The position numbers and the translations under genes were made by a program. This document shows positions 32,128 to 44,300 of a stretch of 64,000 bases of DNA, one piece after another. Every line of letters begins with the position of its first letter. The stretch's first letter is position 1. The notes beneath the pieces were generated by a model. It had not been told where the DNA came from, searched no databases, and saw nothing but the letters and a program-made list of their open reading frames with translations. The stretch is from Volvox africanus (lineage: Eukaryota; Chlorophyta; Chlorophyceae; Chlamydomonadales; Volvocaceae): positions 3,025,001-3,089,000 of the forward strand of contig BSDZ01000004.1 of the NCBI GenBank assembly GCA_030268105.1. The letters are read 5' to 3'.

Positions 32128-33052
32128 CATTGACACTCACCATAGCGAGAACTTACTTCTGATCAAGCACCATGAGACAGTCAGGCAACGAACCTGTCTC
32201 GATACCAAATTGTTGTACCTCTCCTTCAGGTTTGCTCATAGGTATCTGCACGTCAGGGGACTTTCAATACCGATGCAAAAGCACTTGCAAGTACAGCAAG
32301 GCAATAGAGAGCAAACAGAGACAGCGGAAGACTTCAGAGCAAGGAAAGGTATAACTTACAATCATATAACAACGAAGCAATGCAGGGACGCGATTGCCGT
32401 CAGCGCCGGAAGCAAGCGTTCATCACGCGGTGTTGATTAGCGAAGTTCAGGCTTAGCTCAGGCTAAGATAGTAGAGCAACTAGCAATAGTTGAGTTGAAC
32501 ACAGGAGTGTTCCACAGGCATAAGCATGTTTTTCTTCTGCTCTATTTAGCCGTCCTCACGTCTGTTATACTCGTGATATCTCTACACCGTACAATCCACA
32601 CTAGGAGGCCAACCCTAAGTGCGGCAAACCCTACTGTGTATCTGCGATATCCATGTATAACAACCAATAAGCCTTTCCGGCATTCGCATGATGCAAGGGT
32701 CCGAATAGCAATATTCGGTTGCAAGGCATTCATCGCGACTAGTGCAGTGCTCGCAAAGCATGCCGCAACAATTTAATATTATAGCAAATAATATTACTTA
32801 ACAGTACATGACATGAGCATGCCGCGCGCCTGTGCTTCTCTGAGCATTGCATATGTTAGGCGTATCAGCGGTCATGCGATGTGATGTGTCCCGATGCATA
32901 GCATTAACATGCTAATCATATGCAAATGTATGCAAATACATTTATATTCATGCAAGTTCATTCATGGTCATCATGCATTCATCAAGTCAGCACATCGCCT
33001 TGTAGCGTCACATTGACCTACGCATTGGCGGGAAATGAACCGTGGCACAACA
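32128..33052 (-). mobile_element. TE6: GA-like 5' LTR plus start of leader
   Basis: On the minus strand: an 842-bp LTR (33052-32211, TGTTGTGCCACGG to GGTACAACA), the PBS TGGTATCGAGACAGG at 32207, and leader sequence up to an ATG at about 32143. TE4 is inserted right after that ATG. The rest of the element is lost with the TE4 5' end. GTAAT at 33053-33057 is the probable right TSD copy. Confidence 0.88.
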
Positions 33053-33404
33053 GTAATAACCCTTGCCCCTTACCGGATAGTGCTTTATTACGCTGACATA
33101 AACTGCACCTTTGCACGAAGTTTTCTGCATCCTTCACCACGTGCGGCCACCAGAACGAGCGTCACACTAGTTCTGCCAAACGTGTGCTACCAGGATGTCC
33201 TGCTAACGGGTCCTCTTGGAACTGAGCAAGAATATCGTAGCGTAAAGCGCCGTCCTTCGGCACGACGATTTGTGTTGTCGAGCCGTCTGTCCGCAACCAA
33301 AGGTCATTTTGCTTGCGCAAATGTTCCACATTACTTGGCGTAGCGAACCATGGATCCACTTCATACACCATCTTGAGCCGGGCTGCAAGGTCCGCTGCCA
33401 TCGG
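33053..33404 (-). pseudogene. GB pol fragment (RNase H-integrase linker and zinc finger)
   Basis: Minus-strand fragment homologous to GB Pol between RNase H and the integrase HHCC finger (33401-33162 open). It has GHPGSTRLAELV and then a stop at 33162-33164, with more pol sequence (C-x2-C finger, CQRNK) beyond. TE6 on the left and the TE7 LTR on the right cut it. Confidence 0.85.
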
Positions 33405-34219
33405 TGCTGTATGCCGGTTCGATCACCGGTTGCACCGAAGTAGACCGCAATATATTCAAGCATTATGAAGCATGATATAATTATATTAGCATGATATATT
33501 CGAGTATATCTAGCTAATCAGGCACGTTGTATTATCATCTACGACATCACGCTGTCGGTCAACATGTTTGACTCGAGGCTGATAATTAATGCGCGATCTG
33601 TCTGTTGGCATAATATCCCACGTAATAATACTTTAAATATTATTACCTCATTTACGTCATAAACCATACACGTATGCGAGAACGCGACGATCGCGATGGT
33701 TGGGTCGGCAACCGAATATCGATATTCGGACCTTCGCATATTGTATGCGTTGCATCCATTTATATCACGGATTACACGATATTCAGAGCAGTTCTACGAA
33801 GGTACTCACACTTGAGATCGGAATCCAGTGAGACCTGTACTGCACATCGGTATCACGACGTGATAGGTGCGAGGATGGCCGCCTAGAGACCGAAGTCGGC
33901 TCGATGCTACTTTGGATTAAGTACCTGCATACTTAACACTATCTAATTCGCATATATACGTTATACTCATTTATATTCGGCCTGAGCTATTCCAGCATAT
34001 CATCTTCAGCCGGATGATGAACATTGCCCGCGGGGTCTGACGGCTGACTACCAATCTGTAATCGAAGACTATTGTAAGTTGGATCTTTCCTTATTGTTGA
34101 GTCTTCCGCTGTCACTTTACTCGCATTGGATCGTTTTGCTGTTCGTAAGCTTGGTGTGCGCTTAGCTAACATCCAGACGTGCAGATTCATTGCATGATTG
34201 AAGAAGGAAGGATACAACA
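33405..34219 (+). repeat. TE7 5' LTR (GB-like)
   Basis: 815 bp, starting TGCTGTATGCC (a two-base variant of TGTTGTACGCC) and ending GGATACAACA. It has the perfect 18-bp palindrome CCGAATATCGATATTCGG at 33712-33729. The LTR is GB-like although the sequence after it is not. Confidence 0.9.
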
Positions 34220-34649
34220 AATTTGGTAGTGAGACGGTTTGACTCACGGCTGTCTTACCACTGCTATTGGAGAATAGATTCTCAAACAAGCGAACGGCGG
34301 CTAGGAGTATCACGGGATAACCTCGTTGGGAAGCCGGTATTGTATTATTCTCTTTCCGAACTATTGATATAATATTTGTCCTTTAATACTACTCATATCT
34401 TCGCCACCTTTAAAGTCATAAAATCACAGAAGGAATTCCATCGTCATCATAGTTGGAATCGCTTTCACAGTAAGTTGAACGTCTGACAGGACCAACTACT
34501 AAGGCTACATCAATTTGAAGGGTACAACGCATTGGTGGGTTACATTACTGTTCGCGTCGGAATTTACTAGTGCGTAAACAGTACACGGGAGACATTTCTA
34601 AGGTATAGTTCTATCCCTCTCTATCCTTGCAAGATACTAATTAGAATAC
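34220..34649 (+). other. TE7 (GF) leader with variant PBS
   Basis: The PBS reads TGGTAGTGAGACGG from 34224, unlike the TGGTATCGAGAC of the other families, implying a different tRNA primer or drift. The next 400 bp show no obvious homology to the GA, GB or GD leaders, and I found no equivalent of the 31-codon leader ORF. I see no other gene in this stretch. Confidence 0.6.
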
Positions 34650-35119
34650 ATGTCGTATAATCAGTATCCACAGGTTACAAGGGGGAGTGAACAGGCTAAT
34701 ATTAGTGTTCACAGTAGAGGACCGGAAGCCATGCCGAACGTTGATAACTCGCATATTCCCCAAGATGATGCCCCCCAGTTGGATTACCGTTATCCAACTC
34801 AGGGCCCTCCTGAGACACCAGATTCTATTGGACCCACCAAGGCGGAACAAGACCCAGCGATGGTGTCGCTACAGGAACTTATGGATGAAGGAGGGGTCCC
34901 TGGTTTCGTCGTTCCAACACCTCAACTCCATATTCATTACGACACCGAACCCAAGGTTATCGCAAGCGCCACCTGTTCCTATGTCCGTGACGCTAAGAGG
35001 TATTTGAAGTTGGTAAAGGGTGGTGATCGCGACAAGGTGAAATGTTTATTCATCGGAGCCACACTAAGTGGCGTCTCGAGGGAATGGTATGATCATTGGA
35101 CCTCCGTGCAGGAACACTT
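34650..35119 (+). pseudogene. gag: TE7 (GF) Gag N-terminal fragment
   Basis: ATG at 34650 opens about 156 codons of Gag, cut by the TE8 LTR at 35120 (target CACTT). The first 85 residues are Gln/Pro/Asp-rich and unlike other copies. From about residue 88 it aligns with the capsid of GA and GB (VPTPQLHIHY, CSYVRDAKRYLKL, CLFIGATLSGVSREWYDHW) at moderate similarity. This is a separate family. The apparent last 19 codons of the open frame are LTR sequence. Confidence 0.85.
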
Positions 35120-35926
35120 TGTCGTATCCTTCCTTCTTCAATCATGCACTGAATCTGCACGTCTGATTGTTAGCTAAGTGTGCACCGTGCTTACGAACAG
35201 CAAGGCGATCCAATGCGAGTAAAGTGACAGTGGAAGACTCAACAATAAGGAAAGATCCAACTTACAATAGTCTTCGATTACAGATTGGTAGTCAGCCGTC
35301 AGACCCCGCGGGCAATGTTCATCATCCGAAGAAAATGCTATGCTAGAATAGCTCAGGCCGAATATAGATGCATATAACGTATGTATACGAATTAGATTGT
35401 GTTAAGTACACGGGTACTTAATCCAAAGTAGCGTCGAGCCGACTTCGGTCTCTAGGCGGCCGTCCTCGCACCTATCACGTCGTGATACCGATGTGCAGTA
35501 CAGGTCTCACTGGATTCCGATCTCAAGTGTGAGTACCTTCGTAGCACTGTTCTGAATATCGCGTAATCCGTGATATTAATGAATGCCACGCATGCAATAT
35601 GCAAAGGTCCGAATATCGATATTCGGTTGCCGACCCAACCATCGCGATCATCGCCTTCTCGCATACGCGTATTGTTTATGACGTAAATGAGGTAATAATA
35701 TTTAAAGTATTATTACGTGATATATTATGCCAATGGATACATCGCACATTAATTATCAACGTCGAGTCAAACATGTTGACTGACAGCGCGATATCGTAAT
35801 GCAGCATGCCTGATTAGCTAGACATACTCGAGTATATCATGCTAATATGATTGTATTATGCTTCATAGTGTTCGAATGCATTGCGGCCTATTTCGGTGTA
35901 AACGGTAATCGAACAGGCGTACAACA
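35120..35926 (-). repeat. TE8 3' LTR (GB type)
   Basis: 807 bp, starting TGTCGTATCC on the plus strand (terminal base change) and ending GTACAACA. The purine tract is on its right, with TCCCCCCTCCC at 35930-35940 on the plus strand. Confidence 0.9.
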
Positions 35927-35985
35927 ACTATCCCCCCTCCCGTATGCAGCGTCCTTGCTGCATCGGACAGCATCGACTGCAGAGA

Positions 35986-38097
35986 TCATTGGGTCTGCGT
36001 GGCACGTAGGCGAGCTTCCTCCAATAGGGGCTTCATTTCCGGCGAGAAGTTACGCATCGGCTCCCACGAATTATGCTCGCTAGAATAGCCAGTCCATTTG
36101 ACCAGATACTCGTGCACCTTCCGCTTTCATCGTTGCCGACCTATACGATGAACTCGATAATCCAGTATTCGTTCCACATCATACACTTTTTGCTTGCCTG
36201 CGATCCAGGTCTCGAGACCGGGGTCCATTACTGCAGGGGCATCGGTGTTGTTTGTAACAGGCGCCGTGCCGCGATAGGGGCGGATGAGGGAAATATGAAA
36301 TGTGGGATGGATATTCATGTCAGAGGGTAGGGATAGCTCCACAGCTACATTCCCTACCATGTGAACAACGGGATATGGACCAATCCAGTGAGGTAGCAAT
36401 TTACGGGAACCGTCGGCGAACGAACGCAAATTCTTAGTGCTCAATATTGCCATTTGTCCCACCAAAAATGTTACGTCTCGTTTGGATTTATTATAGTAGT
36501 CCGTCGTCCATTGTTATGCCGCGTCCAAACATGCCTTTGCGTCTGTCATGCGGGATAGGAACGACTTGGCAAAGGTTTTAGCCGCCGGAATATTTATCTC
36601 CAACTCTCACCACACGGGTAGCGCAGGGTGGAATCCATAATTCAGAAAGAAAGGGCTTTGACCTATTGAGCGGTTAACAGCGTTTTTAAGCGCGAATTCT
36701 GCCAAAGTCAGGAATGTATCCCAGACAGAGGGTGTGCGTCCCACGAAATTCCTCAACATATCGCCCAACGTGCGATTTGTGCGTTCGGTTTGCCCATCGG
36801 ATTGCGGATGATATGCTGTGTTCAAATGAACGCGCATACCAACGAGTTCACATAGCGCTTCCCAAAACTTAGACGTGAATTGACCGCCACGATCGGATAT
36901 CACATTTCTAGGAACGCCATGCAATCGGACCACGTTATCGAAAAATAATCGTGCTGTTTGCTCAGCGGTGCAAGACGAGGTGCAGGGGGCTAAGTGAACC
37001 ATCTTGGTCAAGCGATCGACCATAATGAACACCGAGTCGTATCCCCCCTCAGTTTTGGGCAGCGCGACTACGAAGTCCATAGAAACACTTTCCCAAGGGA
37101 CATCTGGTATACGTAATGGTTGTAATAAACCCTGGCCCTTACCGGATAGTGCTTTGTTGCGCTGACATAAACTGCACCTTTGCACGAAGTTTTCCGCATC
37201 CTTCACCACGCACGGCCACCAAAACGAACGTTGTACTAGCTCTGCCAAGCGCGTGCTTCCAGGATGTCCTGCTAACGGGTCCTCATGGAACTGAGCAAGA
37301 ATATCGTAGCGCAAAGCGTTGTCGTTCGGCACGACGATTTGTGTGGTCGAGCCATCCATCCGCAGCCACAAATCGTTGCACTTGTGCAAATGTTCCACAT
37401 TACTTGGCGAAGCAAACCATGGATCCACTTCATACGCCATCTTGAGTCGTTGCACGAGGTCCGCTGCCACCGGCACCTCCTGACTGCACGAACGAGTAAC
37501 TGGTGCTGCCAGAATCGCAGCATGTAGCGATGGATGTCGACTGAGGGCGTCAGCAATATTAATTCTGCCGGCGATATATTCCCATGTACAGTCGAAACGA
37601 GATAGATACTCCATCCATCTGGCTTGTCGTTGGTTGAGCGTGGGGACACTTTGTAAAAATGTCAGCGGTTCGTGGTCGGTCTTCAGTGTGAAAGGGCGGC
37701 CTTCGAGGTAACAGCGCCATTCCTTTAAAGCATGCAGAACTGCCAACAGCTCCTGCTCTCCGGTCGTGTATCGGGTCTTCGCACCCAAGAATTTCTTACT
37801 CATGAAGGTGATCGGTTGTCCTTCCTGCAACAATACAGCGCCGCTTCCATGCAGAGAAGCATCCAATATTACTTCTACACAAAACGGCAACGAGTAATCA
37901 GGGAAAGAGAGGGTAACGTCGTCGGCGACGATTTGCTTGAGCTCTTCGAATGCCCGTTGGCACGCAGGTGTCCAGGCCTCGAGAGAAGCAAAACCTCCTT
38001 TCCTCGTCAGATTTGTAAGTGGGGCCGCAATAATGGAGTATTTATTAATAAACTTACGGAAGTAGTTGGTCAAACCTAAGAACTGGCGTAGTTTGGT
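35986..38097 (-). pseudogene. pol: TE8 (GB) Pol, three transition-type stops
   Basis: Minus-strand Pol from the connection region ([15 protein letters not shown]) through RNase H, HHCC, DD35E, GPY/F and chromodomain to a TGA at 35986-35988. All domains are in one frame. Internal stops lie at 36607-36609 (CGA to TGA), 36514-36516 (CAA to TAA) and 36127-36129 (CGA to TGA). There is no indel in 2.1 kb, so inactivation came only through C-to-T changes. The integrase catalytic residues are preserved. Confidence 0.92.
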
Positions 38098-38910
38098 TGT
38101 TGTACGCTGGTTCGATCACCGTTTGCACCGAAATAGGCCGCAATGCATTCGAACATTATGAAGCATAATACAATCATATTAGCATGATATACTCGAGTAT
38201 ATCTAGCTAATCAGGCATGCTGCATTACCACATACGATATCGTGCTGTTGGTCAACATGTTTGACTTGATGATGATAATTAATGTGTGATCTATCCATTG
38301 GCATTTATATCACGTTATAATACTTTAAATATTATTACCTCATTTACGTCATAAAACGTACGCGTATGCGAGAAGGCGATGATCGCGATGGTTGGGTCGG
38401 CAACCGAATATTGATATTCGGACCTTCGCATATTGCATGCGTTGCATCCAATAATATCACGGATTACGCGGTATTTAGAACAGTACTATGAAGGTACTCA
38501 CACTTGAGATCGGAATCCAGTGAGACCTGTACTGCGCATCGGTATCTCGATGTGATAGGTGTGAGGACGGCCGCCTAGAGATCGAAGTCGGCTCGATGCT
38601 ACTTTGGACCAAGTACCCGTGTACTTAACTCTATATAATTCGCATACATACGATATACTCATACATATTCTGCCTGAGCTATTCTAGCATCCCATCTTCA
38701 GCCGGGTGATGAATATTGCCCGCAGGGTCTGACGGCAGACTCCTAATTTGCAATTGAAGAACATTGTAAGTTGAATCTTTCCTTATCGTTGAGTCTTCCG
38801 CTGTCTATTATTTGCATTGGATTGCCTTGCTGTTCGTAAGCTCGGTATGCACTTAGCTAACATTCAGATGTGCAGATCTAATGCATGATTGAAGAAGGAA
38901 GGATACGACA
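38098..38910 (+). repeat. TE9 5' LTR (GB type)
   Basis: 813 bp from TGTTGTACGC to ATACGACA (terminal A-to-G change). The PBS TGGTATCGAGACAGG follows at 38915. The insertion target in TE8 pol is TTGGT. Confidence 0.92.
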
Positions 38911-38977
38911 AATTTGGTATCGAGACAGGTAAAATCACGACTGTCTCATTGTCCCTCATCGGAAGTAGGTTCTCGCG

Positions 38978-39287
38978 ATGGCGAGCAACGACGACACTCG
39001 CCGCAGTCCTTTAGACACCTTCGCTGAGGACCTTGGCCGCGCCGTCCTGGACGCAGCCGCTTCCGGTTTGTAATCCTAGATATCTGTTGGTAACTAGTTG
39101 CTGCATTCTCATTGTGAGCTTGCATTGTGAGATGCAGGTGAACGCACGCCAACACTAAACGCTGTGTTGGCCGGACAATACTTAAACTCGGATCAGATTA
39201 AGGCCTTGATTCAGAAGACTACTGAGATAAGAGACGGCCTTACTGATTACGTCGCTTTTCTTCTCGAGTTACTCAGGAGTTCTGTCG
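38978..39287 (+). CDS. TE9 leader protein: exon 1, 72-bp candidate intron, exon 2
   Basis: ATG at 38978 opens 31 codons (starting MASNDDTRRS and sharing LDTFAEDLGRAVLDAAASGL with GA); stop at 39071-39073. Donor GTTTGT at 39066 and acceptor CAG ending at 39137 give a 72-bp intron. Exon 2 (39138-39287) then reads in phase with DQIKALIQKTTEIRDGL, aligned with GA DQLVTLITQTTEIRTQL. Intron sequences differ between GA and GB while the exons keep protein similarity; this is the main evidence for splicing. The start of gag at 39375 is not in a consistent phase with any second splice I could propose. Confidence 0.6.
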
Positions 39288-39374
39288 GTACACGAGTAAT
39301 CGAAAATTCCTCTTGCGTTACCTGTTCACAGATCCTTTAGTAAATTCCTGTTCACCCGTATAAGTTCGTGCCTT

Positions 39375-39548
39375 ATGTCGGGACGCGAAGATAGCTCCTA
39401 TCTGGGCACCGCCAGCCAGCCCGATGGCGGTCTTGCCGCTAGAACTGCTTTTGCCGATCCTGATACCGTCGGGACTCGTATTATGTCTGACCCCATTGTT
39501 CTTCAGACCCCTTCACACTTAATTGTACCACTGTCGGCAGCGGCTGTA
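39375..39548 (+). pseudogene. gag: TE9 (GB) Gag N-terminus
   Basis: Starts MSGREDSSYL and aligns with GA Gag 1-55 (QTPSHLIVPLSA with QTPAHLIVPHSA). Homology ends around 39548; the remaining codons to the TAG at 39570-39572 look foreign. The gag fragment at 49546 ([12 protein letters not shown]) is the expected continuation. Confidence 0.75.
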
Positions 39549-39632
39549 GTATCCTGGGGTATCTACGGGTAGTGTCAAAGATTGGACCACCGATGGTCAT
39601 CTTCCGATCGGGCCTTTGTAGGCCGACACAAC
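39549..39632. other. Unassigned 84-bp junction sequence
   Basis: Between the broken TE9 gag and the truncated TE10 LTR. It is not similar to any other stretch of the window by eye and has no recognisable feature. It may be filler DNA from a repair event or a diverged piece of an unseen element. Confidence 0.5.
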
Positions 39633-39644
39633 AGAGGTACAACA
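39633..39644 (+). repeat. TE10 5' LTR remnant, 12 bp
   Basis: Only AGAGGTACAACA of the GA LTR remains, directly before the PBS (TGG at 39647). The rest of this LTR is gone, so there is no promoter for the first TE10 unit. Confidence 0.8.
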
Positions 39645-39710
39645 ATTGGTATCGAGACAGGTTCGTTGCCTAACTGTCTCTCTTTGTCTAATCGGAAGTA
39701 GGTTCTTTCT

Positions 39711-40022
39711 ATGGCGAGTTCCAGCGACGAACCACGAGGACCGCTAGATACTTTTGCCGAAGACCTAGGCCGCGCCGTTTTGGACGCCGCCGCTTCCGGT
39801 TTGTAATTGTTTAATTGCTTTTACTTAGATTGCTGCACTTGTTGTGTAAGTGTACGCTCTGAGTCGCAGGTAATCTCAGTGCACCGGCATTGCTTGCTGC
39901 GGCGACTGAGACCGGCTTTCGTCCGGACCAGTTGGCGACTCTCATTGCCCAAACTACGGAGATCAGGACTCAGCTGGGCAATTACTTGCTGAGTTTGCTG
40001 AATCTTCTCAAGAGTACTGTTG
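39711..40022 (+). CDS. TE10 unit 1 leader protein exons
   Basis: 31-codon ORF at 39711-39806 with the same protein as TE2. Candidate intron 39799-39869, 71 bp, GTTTGT to CAG. Exon 2 runs from 39870 in phase, reading DQLATLIAQTTEIR. Confidence 0.6.
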
Positions 40023-40109
40023 GTAGGCTCACCGAGTTGTTTTGTACTCTTGCCTTTGCAATAGAAGTCGGCTTCTATTACGCAAACCTAGGGTATCGTT
40101 TCGTGCTTC

Positions 40110-41343
40110 ATGTCCGCGGAACACGACGATACGCCGCACACTAGCCTAGCTAGCCAACCCGATTTTGTTGTGGCTGCTAGAGCACCGGATAGAGGTCTTG
40201 AGACTGTTGGCGTGCGAGCCACTCAAGAGCCCCTTTTCCTTCAGACCCCTGCTCACTTAATTGTGCCACATTCAGCAGTGAACACGAATATGGACAACAC
40301 TGCTGGAACAAGGGTTCTGCCATTACCTCAAGCTCGAGGGCATGATGACATCCCTGAGGTGATGAGATTGTCGATTCCCGTTCCTAGGCTCAATATTTCG
40401 CTGACCGACAAGACACCAGGGCATAGCATGGCCGATGCAACTCGTGCGTACGTGCGTGACGCTAAAAAGTATCTCCAGGCTGTTCATGGTGGCGATAATG
40501 ACGGTATCAGGTGTCTCTTCGTTGGTAACACCCTCGAGGGCTCAGCGAAGGACTGGTATCGCAATTGGACCAACGCCCGGGACAACTATACTTTTGACGA
40601 GTTGGTCGCCGCTTTGCTCGCACGATTCGCTACTGAGGTTCAAGCACGCGATGTGGAAGCTCGTAAGGTTTTGGCAGCCGGTAGCTACCACATGCGTCGG
40701 GATGAAAATGTACCTGCGTACCAGTCACGCTTCGAAGCACTTGTGACTCCCATTGCTGACCTCACTGAATCCGAGCGTGTCTTTTGGTTTAGGCGAGGCC
40801 TGACGAAAATTTTGGCTAAATGGTGCGCTACTGACTTGGTTGGAGCGCAGATCAAGTCGTACGATGCTTTGGTCGCTTTTGCTAAGGGCACTGAGATACG
40901 ACTCCTTGCCGGTGAGGAAGAAGTCAAGTCTGCCCCTCGTGCAAATGCCGTGCAAGTGCAGGATCCGCTTGGGGAAGCCGTAGCTCTCGACCAGGACTTC
41001 GGAGCGACCCGCCCCACGCCTATTGCCGCGACGCGACGCAGCAACCGGCAACGCCAGGTGCGCGGGGGCGCTAGCTCGGGTGTCCGTGGATCAGGAGGAG
41101 CAGGTCCGAGCTCGGACCCGGCTAAAAACAGGAAGCGTGGTGGTGCGCCGTGGTGCAGCCGCACAGCGTTCCGACCCCAATGCGAAGCGGACTCGCACAG
41201 ACGACACATATATGCCAAAATGGAATTGCAATCGTTCCGAATTCGAGCGTCGGAAATTGGCCAACGTTTGTCTACGGTGTGCGGAGAGCCATTCCACGAA
41301 GGATTGCCCTCTAATGCCGCCGTTTGTACCTCAGCCGAAATAG
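40110..41343 (+). pseudogene. gag: TE10 unit 1 Gag, late frameshift
   Basis: Gag intact through capsid and the basic region. A net 2-bp loss near 41152 (the GCCGTCGACGGCAG segment reads GCCGTGGTGCAG) then shifts the frame before the zinc knuckle. The knuckle (CLRCAESHSTKDC) is in the 41023-41343 frame and ends at TAG 41341-41343. The shifted product reads 41110-41390 without a knuckle. It would not feed into pol. Confidence 0.92.
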
Positions 41344-41382
41344 GGGCTTGCCCGGGTTCCTGCGGAGGGGGCACCACCTGGG
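41341..41382 (+). promoter_or_regulatory. TE10 unit 1 gag-pol UAG site
   Basis: UAG, 7-nt spacer, CCCGGG, 20-nt loop, CCTGGG. Pol in the knuckle frame. Confidence 0.55.
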
Positions 41383-44300
41383 ATTTCTGAACTAACACGT
41401 GGTCGGTGGTCATCCTTACGGCCAGCCGTTAAGGCATTGTTGCCTTGTGTACTTGGACACATCGAGCGAGTCATTGCGCGACGCATCACGCTTGACGGAC
41501 GCACGGGACTTCTCTGCTTCGACCCGTTGTGTAATTTGTTTACACCTCGCCGTCCCCTGTCGTCTATCGATCTGTCTAACCACGTGGTTTTGTTCATCCC
41601 CTCGTCTCTGCGTGAGATGTCGGAACAGTTGGCCATATACAGGAGGTGTAGGCGTCAATATCCAGGCACTGCCGCATGTGTTCTACTCCCCGCTTTCTGT
41701 CGGCGCAAGGCAGAGGCATCGTTAAGGGGTATGCGGCATGTCCACCGGTTCGAGCCGGGCACCGTTTTGTTTAATGGTGTGGATCGGGAGGGTACGCTGG
41801 CTCCGTGGCCAAGCACATCCTACTCGGTTGACGTTTGGTACGAAGCTCCTGACGGGGGTGCCGTAGGTTACGGACCCGCCCTAAGTGCACTGACGTTGTC
41901 TGCTGGGCAGTCGCTCATAGATAACCGTGTCCCTGTGGTTCAGATCGGTTTGAATGGCCGTACTCTGAAGGCACTTGTTGACACCGGTGCCAGCGACGAC
42001 TTCATCTCTGTCGCAGAGGTGAATGCGCTGGGGTTGTCCCCAGAGTCGTCTGATTGTCCACAGGTTACCCTTGCTGACGGGGGTAAGCATCCCATCGTGG
42101 GCAGGATTACCCTTAGCCTATCGATAGGCCCTTTGCGTGTTGTGACCCGGCCGTACGTGCTGCAGGGCTTAGCAGAGACTGCACCGTACATAATGGGGTC
42201 GTCGACATTACGACAGTACCGCGCGCGCATCGACATGGAGACCGCAACCCTGCATATGTGCAAGGGTACTCTGTCGATTAAGGTACCTTTCCTGTCGTTC
42301 GAACATGTCACACCAAAGGAGGGCGAAACTGAGGCGGTGCCTATGGTTAATTACGCTGTGACCGCAATGGCCGCGCGAATCGAACCAGAGCTAGTCGGGC
42401 GTAAGGAGGCCGTCCGTTTGTTACGGAAGGGTGCCCACGGACTGCTTTTAAGGCCGCGGGTGAGCTGTTGTGTCACCACCGCGCAGATTTCTGCGGATCC
42501 TGAGGTTGAGGCCCTACTGTCGCAGTATGAGGACGTCTTTAAAGATATCCCTGGCCTACCACCTATGTGTCCTGTTGATCACACAATCCCTCTCATGCCT
42601 GGAGCGCAGCCTACGGCCCGGCCAATGTACAGGTTGAGTCCATTGGAGCTGGACGAGGTGAAGTGCCAGGTGACGGATTTACTCGCGAAGGGTATGATAC
42701 GCCCCAGCACATCCCCGTATTCTGCACCGATTTTGTTCGTCGGTAAGAAGGATGGGACCTTGCGCATGTGCATTGATTACCGGGGGTTAAATGCGAATAC
42801 GGTGAAAAATCGCTACCCTTTGCCACGCGTTGACGACCTGTTGGATAAGCTGAAGGGCTCGGCTTATTTTTCCTCAATTGACTTACAACAGGGCTACAAT
42901 CAGATTTGCATCGCTGCCTCTGATATCCCGAAAACCGCTTTTCGGACGCCCTTCGGTCACTTTGAGTATACGGTCCTATCGTTTGGTTTGACTAATGCCC
43001 CTGCGACGTTTCAGGCGGTTATGGACCGAATGTTTAGACCGTTTATCGACAGGTTCGTTGTTTGCTACCTGGATGACATCTTGGTATATTCTAAGACGCG
43101 CGAGGAGCACTTGGAGCATCTTCGGCTCGTGCTCGACGTTATGAGGCGGGAGCAATTGTTTGCTAAACGCGCCAAATGCTTTTGGGCGCAGCCTCAGGTG
43201 GAATATTTGGGCCACATTGTGTCGGCCACCGGTGTGAAGATGGACCCGCGGAAGGTCGCCGTGGTTCGCGATTGGCCCGCGCCTCAGAACCTCACGGAGC
43301 TGCGTAAGTTCCTTGGCTTGACCAATTATTTCCGAAAGTTCATTGAAAAATATTCCATCATTGCGGCCCCGCTTACTAACTTAACTCGCAAAGGCGTTTT
43401 CGTTTCACTCGAGTCGTGGACGTCGCAATGCCAGCGGGCATTCGAAGAGCTCAAACGAATCGTTGCCGAAGATGTCACCCTTGCATTCCCTGATTACTCG
43501 TTGCCATTTCGTGTTGAGGTAGTGTCTGATGCCTCAATATTTGGAAGCGGCGCTGTATTGTTACAGGAAGGGCGACCGATCGCCTTCACGAGTAAGAAGT
43601 TTTCTGGTGCGGAAATTCGCTACACCACCGGGGAACAGGAGCTTCTGGCCGTGTTGCATGCTTTAAAGGAATGGCGCTGTTACCTCGAGGGACGCCCGTT
43701 TACTTTAAAGACTGACCACAAGCCCCTAACGTTTTTGCAAAACGTTCCGACGTTGAACCGCCGACAAGCTAGGTGGATGGAATATCTAGCTAGGTTCAAC
43801 TGCACCTGGGAGTATATTTCTGGTGAATTGAATATTGCGGATGCTCTCAGTCGACATCCGTCGCTACACGCTGCAATTTTGGCGGCGCCCGTCGTGCGGC
43901 CGCGTAGCGAGGAGGTACCGATCGCGACGGACCTCGCGGAGCGGTTGAAGGTTGCCTACAACGCAGACGCCTGGTTCGCGGACCCGGCTAATGTAGAAAA
44001 CCTTCGCAAGCAGAATGGCCTTTGGCTACGGACGGAGGGTGCAGCTACGCAAATCGTCGTTCCGAAGGACGACGCGCTACGCTACGACATCCTTGCGCGG
44101 TTCCACGAGGACCCGTTAGCAGGACACCCTGGTAGCAAGCGATTGATCGACTTGGTGCAACGTTCCTTTTGGTGGCCTCGTTTGGCTAAGGATGCGGCGA
44201 ACTTCGTCCAGACATGCAGTCTGTGCCAGCGCAATAAGGCTTTGTCCGGTAAGGGCCAGGGGTTGTTGCAACCGTTGCCTGTCCCGGATGCGCCTTGGGA

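Larger units (their letters stand above)
35120..38097 (-). mobile_element. TE8: GB element, minus strand, 3' half only
   Basis: 3' LTR at 35120-35926 and pol from chromodomain up to the RT/connection region. Pol is cut at 38097, where TE9 begins (TTGGT at 38093-38097 would be its target). The TE8 gag, leader and 5' LTR are not in the window. Confidence 0.9.
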
